Origin: Rhodococcus koreensis
GTDB lineage: Bacteria; Actinomycetota; Actinomycetes; Mycobacteriales; Mycobacteriaceae
Reading direction: 5' to 3'
NCBI RefSeq assembly: GCF_900105905.1
Contig: NZ_FNSV01000005.1
Location: 7,316,001-7,380,000, forward strand
Length of the DNA: 64,000 nucleotides
Shown here: one piece after another, positions 31,767 through 41,700 of the stretch
How the letters are laid out: each line of letters begins with the position of its first letter
Numbering within the stretch: position 1 is the first letter of the stretch
Program-made: the position numbers and the translations under genes
The notes under the pieces: generated by a model
What the model saw: only the letters and a program-made list of their open reading frames with translations
What the model was told of the DNA's origin: nothing
The model's database searches: none

Positions 31767-33260
31767 TCAGTTGCCGGTGAGGACGTCGAGGGAGTCGGTG
31801 GTCGCGGCCGATCGTGTCGGGGATTGACCGGTGATGCGGTAAGGGCGGTGCGCGCGGGGGCCGAGGACTGCGTAGAGGGCGGCGGCGACTCCGCCACCTG
31901 CCAGCCAGGACAGGTCGAGCCCGCCGAGGGCGCGTGCCACGAAGCCCTGTGTGAGGCTCGTGGCGCCGTACATGAACAGCCACGTCGCGGCGATTCCGGC
32001 GACGAAGCATCCCATCGTGGTCCAGTTGACGTCGGGCAGTCGGCGAGATCCGATCGGGTCGAAGAGCCGGCGTGCGTCGATCTGTCGTTTCTCGACCCGG
32101 AAGTAGTGGACGAGCATGATGCCTGCCCAGCTCGCGATCCAGGCCACGATCGCCGCCAGCCACGTCTCCAGCACGGTGGCCAGGCTCGATTGGAAGATGA
32201 AGAAGACGACCACGACCAGGGCGAACATGCCGACCAGCAGGTTCAGCTTCCGGCGGTGCACCTTGATGTCGAGGGCCTGCGCGGCGACCGAGAACGTGTA
32301 GATGTTGAGGATGTTGGTGGCGATCGGCCCGTGAATGACGAGGAACAGCACCGGCAGCGCCAGCGCGCCGAAGTTCGACACGATCAGGTCACCCGGATCC
32401 ACGGAACCGTTGGTCGTGGCGAGGCTCGCGCCGAGCACTCCGAGCCACACTACGGGAACGAACTGACCGAGGGTGCTGGTCAGGTACAGCTTGCGCCGCG
32501 ACACCGTCCGGCTCACGAACCGTGAGTAGTCGCAGGCGTAGGTGAACCATGTGATTCCCCAGCCGATTCCGATCACGGTCATCACCGTCGACATGGCCGC
32601 GATCCGGGTGCCGCCGTGCAGGACTTCACCGGTGGGCCCGGCATACGACCAGTCGATGTCGAGGTGGAACCAGGCGACGACGGACATCAGAACCAGTACC
32701 GCCAGCGTCGGGGGAACGGTCCAGCGCTCGAATGCGGCGATGACGCGGTACCCGAACCATGCGATGGTCACCTGGATCGTCATGATGACCGCTCCGACGA
32801 GGACCTTCGCTGCCAGGTTCCGCTCGTGCGGGTCGACGAGATCCAACTTGCCGAGCAGTGCCATGACCAGGTCGAGGACGATCCAGGTGTTCACGGCGCA
32901 CCACCCGACGGCCAGGCAGGCCTGGATTGCGGCCGGCAGATACGCGCCGCGCCGGCCGAACGCCGCCCGCGACAACACCATGCCGGTGACGCCGGTACGC
33001 TGGCCGATGAGAACGAAAACGCCGAAAAGTGCCATGCCGACGATGTTTCCGGCGACAAGAACGATGAGCGTGTCGCGGAGACCGAGTCCGAGACCGATGC
33101 CGAGAGCGCCGAGAACCCAGTTGATGGGCGCGATATTCGCCCCCGCCCAGATCCAGAACTGGCCGGAGACACGCGTCGTGCGTGCTTCCTCGGGGATGGG
33201 TTGCAGTACTTCTTCGAAGTCGTGGATGTGAGGACTGTCGGTGGGAATGTTCTTGACCAT
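31767..33260 (-). CDS. NCS1-family nucleobase/allantoin/hydantoin permease
   Basis: The product has 497 residues with about 12 membrane segments. The ATG at 33260 has a GGGAG site; an open frame continues 26 codons upstream without one. Signature pieces are FWIWAGANIAPINWVLGALG at the first helix, AAFGRRGAYLPA, and FTYACDYSRFVSR, all typical of cytosine/purine/uracil/thiamine/allantoin permeases. NCS1 carriers import small ring amides with Na+ or H+. It is the first gene of the operon with the PuuE-like hydrolase and divergent from the PucR regulator, which suggests that import, ring opening and regulation are linked. Confidence 0.9.
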   Translation of the reverse strand: MVKNIPTDSPHIHDFEEVLQPIPEEARTTRVSGQFWIWAGANIAPINWVLGALGIGLGLGLRDTLIVLVAGNIVGMALFGVFVLIGQRTGVTGMVLSRAAFGRRGAYLPAAIQACLAVGWCAVNTWIVLDLVMALLGKLDLVDPHERNLAAKVLVGAVIMTIQVTIAWFGYRVIAAFERWTVPPTLAVLVLMSVVAWFHLDIDWSYAGPTGEVLHGGTRIAAMSTVMTVIGIGWGITWFTYACDYSRFVSRTVSRRKLYLTSTLGQFVPVVWLGVLGASLATTNGSVDPGDLIVSNFGALALPVLFLVIHGPIATNILNIYTFSVAAQALDIKVHRRKLNLLVGMFALVVVVFFIFQSSLATVLETWLAAIVAWIASWAGIMLVHYFRVEKRQIDARRLFDPIGSRRLPDVNWTTMGCFVAGIAATWLFMYGATSLTQGFVARALGGLDLSWLAGGGVAAALYAVLGPRAHRPYRITGQSPTRSAATTDSLDVLTGN

Positions 33261-33368
33261 CGGACTCCCTTTGTGAGGCCATGTGGGCTTCCCATCTTCC
33301 GGTGCGTGACCCACATCACACCATTTACACTTTGCCAATAAAATCGGGTTGTCAACGAACGGAATGTC

Positions 33369-34874
33369 ATGCCGCTGTCGTTAGCCGACGTCCTCGCACA
33401 CCCGAGCCTGGCTGCCGGACGCCCCGTCGTTCGCGTCGGCGCCCAGCTGCTGACGCAACCGGTGCGCTGGGTGCATTCGAGCGAAGTCATCGACATCGCG
33501 CACCTTCTTCGCGGCGGCGAACTGCTGCTGACCGCAGGGTTCGCGCTCGCGTCCGCCGATCCGGACCGATTGCGGCGGTACGTGCGTGAATTGTCGGCTC
33601 GCCGCGTCGCCGGAGTGGCCATCGAGACCGGGACGCAACTGCCGCGGATCCCCGCAGAACTGATCGAGGAGGCGTCGGCGGCGGGGTTGCCGGTGGTGGA
33701 GTTGCGGGGGGTCGTGCCGTTCGTCGAGGTGGCCGAGGCGATCAACGGCCTGCTGGTCAACGAATCGGTGCAGCGACTGCGTCGTGGTGACGCCGTCGCG
33801 CACGCGTTGTCGGAGGAACTGGCGCGCGGTGGCGGTCCCGACGAGTTGCTTGCGGTGCTCGCGCGACTCCTGCCCGGCGACGTGACCCTGCTCGACGCGG
33901 CCGGCGACGTGATCGCGGCCCTCGGGAACGAGATCGCCGCTCCCGCTGCAGATTCGGGGCTGTTCTCGGTACCGGTGGCGGTTCAAGGTGTCGGCGTCGC
34001 GACGCTCGTGGTGTCTCCGGACGACCCGGCCGATCACGTCACCGCGGAGGCGATCGTCGAGCGAGCGCCGGCAGCGCTGGCGATCTCGCTCCTGCGATCC
34101 TTTCCGCCGTCGGCCGCGGTCCGTGCCGCGCAGGCGTTGCTGCGGATCGCCGGCCAGCCGAATCCTGCGCCCGAGCGTCTCGTTGCGGCGGCCCGCGCGG
34201 CGGGGCTGGCCGACGGGGTGTCGTACGTCGGGGTCGTCGGCCGTTCGGTCGACGGTCCGGTGGCTCTCGCCGCTGTCGATGCGACGCTGCATCGGTACTC
34301 GGCCGGAACGGTGTCGTCCGTGGCCGGCGACGAGTTGCACGCGATCGTCGTTGTCCGGGCCGACGACCGGTCCGGGTCGTGCGCTGCGCTGGTCGCGTCG
34401 TTGCGCACGACGTCCCGGGCGGAGCAGGCCCGGGTGGCGGTGGGGCCGGTGGTCACCGGTCTGACCGGATTGCCCGGGACGCTGGCGGAGGCGCGGTTCG
34501 TGCTCGACCTCGCGGGCGATCTGGGCATCGCCGACACCGCGGTGGTCGCCGCGGACCTCGTTCTCGAACGCCTGGTCCGGCGGATCGACGATCCTGCGTT
34601 GCTGGCCGCGTTCGTCCGGGAAGTTCTCGGGCCGCTGCTCGTGGTGGGTGTGGAACGTGGTCGCCGCCTGATCGACACGTTGGACGTCTACCTGCAGTGC
34701 GGGTGCAACAAGACCGAGGCGGCGGCCCGGCTGCACGTGCAGCGCCAGACGCTGTACCAGCGGCTCGAGCAGATCTTCGCGCTGCTCGGCGAGGATCCGA
34801 CGGGTTCGCCGCGGCTCGCTGCCCTGCACCTCGCGACGCGCCTCTACCTCGGTGGTGTGGTCGACTCGAACTGA
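33369..34874 (+). CDS. PucR-family transcriptional regulator
   Basis: The product has 501 residues. An N-terminal purine-catabolism (PucR-like) domain (LADVLAHPSLAAGRPVVRVG ... WVHSSEVIDIAHLLRGGELLLTAG) is followed by a GGDEF-like middle region and the C-terminal PucR helix-turn-helix, LIDTLDVYLQCGCNKTEAAARLHVQRQTLYQRLEQI. Such regulators respond to nitrogen-rich ring compounds. It is divergently transcribed from the NCS1 permease across about 108 bases, so control of that pair, and perhaps of the creatinase genes, is likely. Confidence 0.9.
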   Translation: MPLSLADVLAHPSLAAGRPVVRVGAQLLTQPVRWVHSSEVIDIAHLLRGGELLLTAGFALASADPDRLRRYVRELSARRVAGVAIETGTQLPRIPAELIEEASAAGLPVVELRGVVPFVEVAEAINGLLVNESVQRLRRGDAVAHALSEELARGGGPDELLAVLARLLPGDVTLLDAAGDVIAALGNEIAAPAADSGLFSVPVAVQGVGVATLVVSPDDPADHVTAEAIVERAPAALAISLLRSFPPSAAVRAAQALLRIAGQPNPAPERLVAAARAAGLADGVSYVGVVGRSVDGPVALAAVDATLHRYSAGTVSSVAGDELHAIVVVRADDRSGSCAALVASLRTTSRAEQARVAVGPVVTGLTGLPGTLAEARFVLDLAGDLGIADTAVVAADLVLERLVRRIDDPALLAAFVREVLGPLLVVGVERGRRLIDTLDVYLQCGCNKTEAAARLHVQRQTLYQRLEQIFALLGEDPTGSPRLAALHLATRLYLGGVVDSN

Positions 34875-34878
34875 CAGT

Positions 34879-34903
34879 CTGCGGGGTTGCGGAACCCACG
34901 CAG
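34879..34903 (+). terminator. Hairpin after the pucR-like gene
   Basis: CTGCG-GGGTT (34879-34888), loop GCGG, then AACCC-A-CGCAG (34893-34903): a 10-pair stem with one bulged A, starting 5 bases after the stop. No T tract follows. Confidence 0.55.
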
Positions 34904-34910
34904 CGGATCG

Positions 34911-34924
34911 CCTGTTGCAACAGG
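34911..34924. promoter_or_regulatory. Perfect palindrome CCTGTTGCAACAGG
   Basis: A 14-base perfect dyad in the 296-base gap between the PucR gene and the MHS transporter. It could be an operator for PucR, for the IclR protein at 37865, or for an outside regulator. Confidence 0.45.
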
Positions 34925-35057
34925 GTTGCATTCTCGTGAACTTCACCGGGAATCGCGCACGGAGGTGGCTCGATCTCCGATTTGACGTGTTTACTGCGGT
35001 TTCAGGTCCGATTCATCCTCGGCAACCCCGATTCGATTGCAATGGCGACGTGATCCG

Positions 35058-35086
35058 TTGACATGTGATGGTGCGCACAATATCGT
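35058..35086 (+). promoter_or_regulatory. Candidate sigma-70-type promoter of the MHS transporter-creatinase operon
   Basis: TTGACA (35058-35063), 17 bases, then TATCGT (35081-35086), about 85 bases before the transporter ATG. The whole 34875-35170 gap is AT-richer than its surroundings and holds no gene. Confidence 0.5.
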
Positions 35087-35170
35087 CACTAATCGAATTG
35101 CAGTTGCACTGACAGCAACAATGCCATTCGTCGCAGTCGGCAGGCGCCGACGCCCCGAGAAGGAGTGGGC

Positions 35171-36505
35171 ATGGCCCAAAACCTCAATTCCCCCTCAGCT
35201 GCGCAGCAAACGGACGAGGCCGGCGCGGTGAACCCCTCGCCCCGAGTGCTCCGGCGCGTCGTCGCTGCGAGCTTCGTCGGCAACTTCGTCGAATGGTTCG
35301 ACTACGCCGTATACGGTTACCTCGCAACGGTTATCGCGGTGGTCTTCTTCCCCGAGGCCGCGCCCACGACGGGCCTGCTGGCCACGTTCGCCGTCTTCGC
35401 TATCTCGTTCGTCATCCGCCCGATCGGCGGCCTGGTCTGGGGTCACTTCGGGGACAAGATCGGCCGCCGCACCGCGCTGTCGCTGTCGATCCTCATCATG
35501 TCGGCGTCGACGTTCTGCATCGGCCTGATCCCCGGCTTCGATCAGATCGGGTACGTCGCGCCGGTCCTGCTGCTACTCGTCCGCATGGTGCAGGGATTCT
35601 CGGCCGCCGGCGAGTACGCGGGCGCCTCGGCGTTCCTCGCCGAATACGCCCCGGACCGCAAGCGCGGCCTCTTCACCAGTGTCGTGCCCGCGTCCACGGC
35701 CGCCGGACTGCTGTTCGGATCGCTGATCGCGGCACTGCTCACCGCGGTGCTCTCGACGGAACAGATCAACGGGTGGGGCTGGCGGCTGCCGTTCCTGCTC
35801 GCGGCACCGATGGGTCTGATCGGCCGTTACATCCGGTTGAAGCTCGAGGACACCCCGAAGTTCCAGGAAATGGAACAGAAAGTGGAGGCCAACGCGCCGC
35901 TGTCGATCCTGTTCACCCATCATCGACGTGCGATCGTCATCGCGTTCGGGGTCACGTGCCTCAACGCGGTCGGCTTCTACCTGATTCTCAGCTACATGCC
36001 GACCTACCTGTCGGAGGTGTTGAACGTCGGGCACACGGCCTCGTTCGTCGCCGCGTCGATCGCCCTCGCCTGCTACATCGTCTTCATCTTCGGGATGGGT
36101 GCGCTCTCGGATCGATTCGGCCGCAAGCGAGTTCTCATAGGCGCGTCGATCTGCTTCGCCGTGTTCACCGTCCCGTTGTTCAGCGTGCTCGGGGCCGTCG
36201 GGATCGTGGGTGTCGTCGTCATCCAGATCGTGCTGTGCGCGTTCCTCACCATGAACGACGGCACCCTCCCGACCTTCCTGTCCGAGATCTTCCCCACCCA
36301 GGTCCGCTACAGCGGGTTCGCCTTCAGCTTCAACACCGCCAATGCCCTGTTCGGCGGCACCGCGCCGTTCGTCGCCACCCTACTGATCGAGATCACCGGC
36401 AGCCCACTGGCGCCCGCCTGGTACCTCGTCGCCGCAGCCCTCGTCGCCATGGGCTCGATGCTTATGGCCCGCGAAACCTCCCGTAGACCCCTGGCCGACG
36501 TCTGA
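35171..36505 (+). CDS. MFS transporter, metabolite:H+ symporter (MHS) type
   Basis: The product has 444 residues with about 12 membrane segments. The ATG at 35171 is 5 bases after an AAGGAG site; a GTG at 35165 lies within that site. Hallmarks are ASFVGNFVEWFDYAVYGYLATV and WGHFGDKIGRRTAL (G-x3-D-x2-GRR), with SDRFGRKRVLI in the second half. These resemble the alpha-ketoglutarate/proline-betaine (KgtP/ProP) branch. It lies 64 bases before creatinase on the same strand, so creatine or a related zwitterion is a plausible substrate, inferred from context. Confidence 0.9.
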   Translation: MAQNLNSPSAAQQTDEAGAVNPSPRVLRRVVAASFVGNFVEWFDYAVYGYLATVIAVVFFPEAAPTTGLLATFAVFAISFVIRPIGGLVWGHFGDKIGRRTALSLSILIMSASTFCIGLIPGFDQIGYVAPVLLLLVRMVQGFSAAGEYAGASAFLAEYAPDRKRGLFTSVVPASTAAGLLFGSLIAALLTAVLSTEQINGWGWRLPFLLAAPMGLIGRYIRLKLEDTPKFQEMEQKVEANAPLSILFTHHRRAIVIAFGVTCLNAVGFYLILSYMPTYLSEVLNVGHTASFVAASIALACYIVFIFGMGALSDRFGRKRVLIGASICFAVFTVPLFSVLGAVGIVGVVVIQIVLCAFLTMNDGTLPTFLSEIFPTQVRYSGFAFSFNTANALFGGTAPFVATLLIEITGSPLAPAWYLVAAALVAMGSMLMARETSRRPLADV

Positions 36506-36569
36506 CCACCCGTACCTCCCACAGAAATGCGGCATCACGCGATGCCGCCGGCAATTCGAAAGGAACATC

Positions 36570-37790
36570 ATGAACTTGGAGCGCATCAAGAGCATCCCGA
36601 ACGGCGAGAAGGTCGTTCCCACGTTCTCCCCGGTGGAAATGGACCGCAGGCTCGTCGCGCTGCGTAAGCACATGGCGGACAACGGGGTCGGCGCCGTGCT
36701 GTTCACCAGCTACCACAACATCAACTACTACTCCGACTTCCTCTACACCGCGTTCGGCCGCCCCTACGCCCTCGTCGTCACCCAGGACAGCTCGACCACC
36801 GTGTCCGCCAACATCGACGCCGGCATGCCGTGGCGGCGCACGTTCGGCGAGAACGTCGTCTACACCGACTGGCGACGCGACAACTTCGAGTACGCAGTGC
36901 AGCAGGTGCTGGCGAACCAGGGTATCTCGCGCGGCACGCTCGGTGTCGAGGACGACCACCTCACCCCAGACCTGCGGTCCCGCGTCGCCGCGGTCCTGCC
37001 GGGAATGACGTTCACCGATGTCGCCAAGGCCACGATGCGGCACCGCATGGTGAAGTCGCCCGAGGAGATCGAACTGATCAAACACGGCGCCCGGATCGGC
37101 GACCTCGGCGGCGAGGCGATCCGCGACGCCGTCACGGAGGGCGTCCCGGAGTACGAGGTGGCGATTGCCGGGTCGAACGCGATGATCCGGGAGATCGCGG
37201 CCACCTTCCCGCACGCCGAACTGCGCGACACGTGGGTGTGGTTCCAGTCGGGTGTCAACACCGACGGTGCCCACAACTGGGCCACCAGCCGTCGCGTCGA
37301 GCGCGGAGACATCCTGTCGCTGAACTGTTTTCCGATGATCGCCGGCTACTACACGGCGCTCGAGCGCACGCTGTTCTACGGTGAGCCGTCGGCGGAACAT
37401 CTGCGACTGTGGGAGGTCAACGTCAAGGTCCATCGCCGCGGCCTCGAGCTCATCAAGCCGGGCGCGGTCTGCAAGGACATCGCGGCCGAGCTGAACGAGA
37501 TCTACGAGGCCGAGGGTCTGCTGCCGAACCGCACGTTCGGATACGGGCACTCCTTCGGCGTGCTCTCGCACTACTACGGGCGCGAGGCGGGCCTCGAGCT
37601 GCGCGAGGACATCGACACCGTCCTCGAACCTGGCATGGTCGTGTCGATGGAACCGATGATCATGGTTCCCGAGGGAATGCCTGGTGCCGGTGGCTACCGC
37701 GAACACGACATCCTGGTCGTCGGCGAGGACGACGCGGAGAACATCACCCGGTTCCCGTTCGGACCCGAACACAACATCCTCGGCGTCTGA
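36570..37790 (+). CDS. Creatinase (creatine amidinohydrolase)
   Basis: The product has 406 residues, the creatinase length. It matches the pseudomonad enzyme closely from memory: SYHNINYYSDFLYTAFGRPY, PWRRTFGENVVYTDWRRDNF, DTWVWFQSGVNTDGAHNWAT (DGAHN holds the catalytic His), SFGVLSHYYGREAGLELRED, and GMPGAGGYREHDILVVGED. The pita-bread fold is shared with M24 aminopeptidases, but the metal ligands are not needed in creatinase. It hydrolyses creatine to sarcosine and urea in the cytosol. Sarcosine can then enter the Sox operon encoded 9-16 kb further on. An AAAGGA site precedes the ATG. No urease is in the window. Confidence 0.92.
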   Translation: MNLERIKSIPNGEKVVPTFSPVEMDRRLVALRKHMADNGVGAVLFTSYHNINYYSDFLYTAFGRPYALVVTQDSSTTVSANIDAGMPWRRTFGENVVYTDWRRDNFEYAVQQVLANQGISRGTLGVEDDHLTPDLRSRVAAVLPGMTFTDVAKATMRHRMVKSPEEIELIKHGARIGDLGGEAIRDAVTEGVPEYEVAIAGSNAMIREIAATFPHAELRDTWVWFQSGVNTDGAHNWATSRRVERGDILSLNCFPMIAGYYTALERTLFYGEPSAEHLRLWEVNVKVHRRGLELIKPGAVCKDIAAELNEIYEAEGLLPNRTFGYGHSFGVLSHYYGREAGLELREDIDTVLEPGMVVSMEPMIMVPEGMPGAGGYREHDILVVGEDDAENITRFPFGPEHNILGV

Positions 37791-37792
37791 CC

Positions 37793-37838
37793 GGTACGCC
37801 GACCCTGCCGCAGGTGTGGCAGGGTCGGCAGAAGTACC
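37793..37838 (+). terminator. Long hairpin between creatinase and the IclR gene
   Basis: GCCGACCCTGCC (37798-37809) pairs perfectly with GGCAGGGTCGGC (37818-37829) around an 8-base loop. An outer GGTAC/GTACC pair extends the stem after a 4-base bulge. It starts just after the creatinase stop and may limit readthrough into, or stabilise RNA before, the regulator gene. Confidence 0.7.
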
Positions 37839-37864
37839 AGCCGAGTCGAAGGAGCGCAGCGGAC

Positions 37865-38677
37865 ATGAGTGTGGACGACGTCGATCAGCTCGGCGATCAG
37901 AACGGTGACACGAAGCCGTCGCCGTCGGTTCTGCTCAACGGGCTGCGCGTTCTGGAGGCGTTCTCGATCACCGAACCGGTGCTCGGCGTCACCGAGATCG
38001 CGCGGAAGGTCGATCTGCACAAGAGCAGTGTGTCCCGGATGCTCGCGACCCTCGAGAAAGCGGGATACGTCGAACGGGAGGAGGGGACCGGGCGGTACCG
38101 GCTCGGTCTCGGCGTGATCGGCCTGGCCGGGCCGTTGCTGGCGAACCTCGACGTTCGGCGGGTGGCGCTGCCCGAACTCGAAGGCCTGACGCGGCGGACC
38201 GAGGAGACGAGTGCCCTGATGGTGTGGAACGGCCACGAATCCGTCGTCGTCGAACAGGTTCCGAGTCCCAAGCAGGTCAAGCACACGGCCGCGGTCGGCA
38301 CGCGATACGACACGTATGCGAGTTCGTCGATCCAGGTCTTCCTGTCCGACATGCCGCGCGCCGAGGTGGAGCGGCTGTTCGAACGGCGGCTGCTGCTGGG
38401 GCCGGACGACGCCGACTCGGTGAGCGAGTACCTCGACGAACTGGGCGAGATCCGTGATCGCGGGTACGCCGTCAACGACGGCCGGACGTCGATCGAGGAG
38501 GTCGGCATCTCGGCGCCGGTTCACGACCACCGCGGCGTCCTCGTCGGCGCGGTGATGCTGTCCGCACCCCGGTTCCGGGTTCCCCACACCATGCTCGACT
38601 CGCTCGGCCGCACCGTCGCCGAGTCGGCCCGCACGGTGTCCGCGCGGCTCGGTGCACCTGCCGCGACGCGCGACTGA
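37865..38677 (+). CDS. IclR-family transcriptional regulator
   Basis: The product has 270 residues. The start at 37865 follows a GAAGGAG site, and the open frame upstream overlaps creatinase. The winged HTH is VLLNGLRVLEAFSITEPVLGVTEIARKVDLHKSSVSRMLATLEKAGYV. The effector domain follows, with SALMVWNGHESVVVEQV and the late GISAPVHDHRGVLVGAVMLSAP. By position it should control the creatinase-transporter operon; which ligand it senses is unknown. Confidence 0.9.
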   Translation: MSVDDVDQLGDQNGDTKPSPSVLLNGLRVLEAFSITEPVLGVTEIARKVDLHKSSVSRMLATLEKAGYVEREEGTGRYRLGLGVIGLAGPLLANLDVRRVALPELEGLTRRTEETSALMVWNGHESVVVEQVPSPKQVKHTAAVGTRYDTYASSSIQVFLSDMPRAEVERLFERRLLLGPDDADSVSEYLDELGEIRDRGYAVNDGRTSIEEVGISAPVHDHRGVLVGAVMLSAPRFRVPHTMLDSLGRTVAESARTVSARLGAPAATRD

Positions 38678-38743
38678 CGACCCGATCTCCGGGTGTCCCC
38701 GCGGACTATCCTGGGTGGAGCGTGTCGGAGGTGGTGCAGGCCG

Positions 38744-41700
38744 ATGGCGAACGACGATCCGTGGGCAACCCAGCGTCAGCCGGAGATCACGTCCGAGCTG
38801 GCAGCGGCAGGGTTCGACGATGCCGTGGAAATCGGCCGCGGCGGGTTCGGGGTCGTGTATCGCTGCCTGCAGGAAGATCTCGAGCGCACGGTCGCCGTCA
38901 AAGTCCTGACGTCGAACCTCGATCCCGACAACGTGACGAGGTTCGTGCGGGAGCAACGGGCGATGGGCCGGACGTCCGGGCACCCGAACATCGTCGCGGT
39001 CTACCAGGTCGGGGTCACCCGGAGCGGTCGCCCGTTTCTCGTCATGCCGTACCACTCGTTCGGTTCCCTCGACGCGCAGATCCGTCGTTCGGGCCCTCTC
39101 GGGTGGCAGGAGGTGCTGCGGCTCGGGATCAAGATCTCCGGCGCCCTCGAGACCGCGCACCGCGGTGGGATGCTGCACCGCGACGTCAAACCGGCGAACA
39201 TCCTGCTCACCGAATACGACGAACCGCAGTTGACCGACTTCGGTATCGCCCGCGTCTCGGGTGGATTCGAGACGACGGCAGGGTCCATCACCGGCTCCCC
39301 GGCGTTCACTGCGCCCGAGGTACTCGAAGGCAGGCCGCCGACGGTCGAGTCGGACGTCTACAGCCTCGGGTCCACGCTGTTCTGCGCGCTGACCGGTCAT
39401 GCCGCGTACGAGCGCCGCAGCGGTGAACAGGTCGTCGGTCAGTTCCTGCGGATCTCCACGCAGGCGGTCCCCGACCTGCGGGACGCCGGAATCCCCGACG
39501 ACGTGTGCAGCGCAGTCGAACATGCCATGGCCCGCGCGGTCGAGGACAGGCCGGGCGGTGCCGCCGACTTCGGCAACGAGCTCCGCGCCGTCGAGCGTCG
39601 CAACGGTGTGGCCGTCGACGACATGTACATCCCGATTCAGCGGGCGCCCGAGCAGCCGCACGATCATGCGGGCGAGTCCACCCCGTCCCGGCGCCCCGGG
39701 CTCCCATACAACGTGCGGACGCCGCCGACCCCGCCCGCGCCGGTGACGAAGTTCCGCCCACCCACGACTACCCGGCAGCTCGTGCCTCGCCGCCGGCTGC
39801 TCGCCGCTTTGCGCGCGGGACGGGACCGCAGGCTGACACTCGTCCACGCGCCTGCCGGGTTCGGCAAGAGCAGTCTCGTCGCCCAGTGGCGCGACGACCT
39901 GGTCGAGGCCGGGACCGCGGTCGCGTGGCTGACCGTGGACCGGGACGACAACAACGTGGTGTGGTTCCTCTCCCATCTGGTCGAGGCGATCCGGCGGGTC
40001 CGCCCGGACGTCGTCACCGACCTGGGGCAATCCCTGGAAGAGCACGGGGACGCGGTCGAACGGTTCGTCCTCACGTCGCTGATCAACCGGCTTCACGACA
40101 GCGCGGAGGCGCTCGTAGTCGTGATCGACGACTGGCATCGCATCTCCGACTCCGGGCCGATCGAGGCGATGACGTTCCTGCTCGACAACGGCTGTCACCA
40201 CCTGAAGATCGTCGTCGCGAGCAGGAACAGGTCGGGGCTGCCCCTGAGCCGGATGCGGGTGCTCGACGAACTCAACGAAATAGCCTCCGAAGACCTGTGT
40301 TTCGACTTCGGTGAATCACAGAACTTCCTGGCGGACCGGGTGCAGGTTCCGCTGAAGGACACCGAGATCGAGCAACTCCGGGAATCGACCGACGGCTGGA
40401 TCGCGGCACTGCAGCTGGCCTCACTGTCGTTGCGCGAAGCCGGGAGTCCGGAGAACCTGATCGAACAGCTGCGGACGGGGACCGACGCCATCGGTGAGTA
40501 TCTCGCCGAGAACGTGCTCGACGCCCTCGAGCCGGACATGCTCGACTTCATGCTCACCACCTCGGTCCCCGACAAGGTGTGCGGCGACCTGGCGTCGGCG
40601 CTGGGCGGTGTGCGGGACGGGCAGGCGAGACTCGAGCAGGTCGCCGCACGCGATCTGTTCCTCGGCAGGACGGGGGACGACCGTCAGTGGTATCGCTACC
40701 ATCACCTGTTCGCCCAGATCCTTCATCAGCGCCTCGAGCGGGATCACCCCGGGCGCATCACCGATCTGCACCGCCGGGCGTACGACTGGTTCCGGGAGCG
40801 GCACCTGCTGGGCGAGGCCGTCGACCACATCCTCGCGGCCGGTGAACCGCAGCGAGCGGTGGAACTGCTCGAGGAGGACGACCTCTACCTCCTCGATCGG
40901 TCGCAGATGTCGACGCTGCTCGGCCTGATCGGGAAACTGCCCGCCGACCTGGTGGCCGCCAGCCCGCGGCTGCAGCTCACCATCGGATGGGCGAACTGCG
41001 AACTCCAGCGACTCGAACTCGCGCAGGCCGCCCGAACCCGCGCACTCGAGCAGATCGACGCCGGGGAGATGTCCGAGAGCGCCGCCCAGCTCCGGGTGGA
41101 AGCGGATGTCCTGCAGGCCGACATCGAGGCGACCGCCGACCGCATCGAGGGTGTGCGCGAGCTCGTCGCCGAGTGCCTCGCCCGTCCCACGGAGTATCAC
41201 CCCTTCGTGGTGTCGATGGCCGCTCTCATCGAGACGTTCGTGGACACGTGTGAATTCCGGTTCGAGGACGCGTACCGCAGGCAGAGCTGGGCGGCCCCGT
41301 ACCACCGGCAGAACACGGGGCCGTACTCCGTCGCGTACGGGTACTGTTTTGCCGGGCTCGCGAAGTTCGAACAGCTCGACGTCGGCGGTGCCATGGAGCT
41401 GTATCGCAAGGCGTGCCGGCTGGTCCGGGAGGCGGAGAACACGCAGTCGCAGCATGCGCGGCTCACGCGCACGCTTCTCGCCGAAGTCCACTACGAGCAG
41501 GGCCGGATCGACGAAGCGGACCAGTTGCTCAATGAGACGTTCGACCCCGCCGCGCTCGGTGGCGCAGCGGATTTCATGATCCGGCACTACTGCCTCAGGG
41601 CGCGGATCTTGGCGTTGCGTGGCGATCCCGGCGCCGCGGCACGACAGCTCGACGAGGGGGTTCGGACCGCCGAGACGTTCTCCCTGCCTCGTCTGCGGGC

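Noticed and set aside
37694..40201. 835-codon minus-strand frame across creatinase end, the IclR gene and pknK
   Set aside because: It runs through three well-recognised plus-strand genes and their intergenic hairpin, with no ribosome site or motifs.
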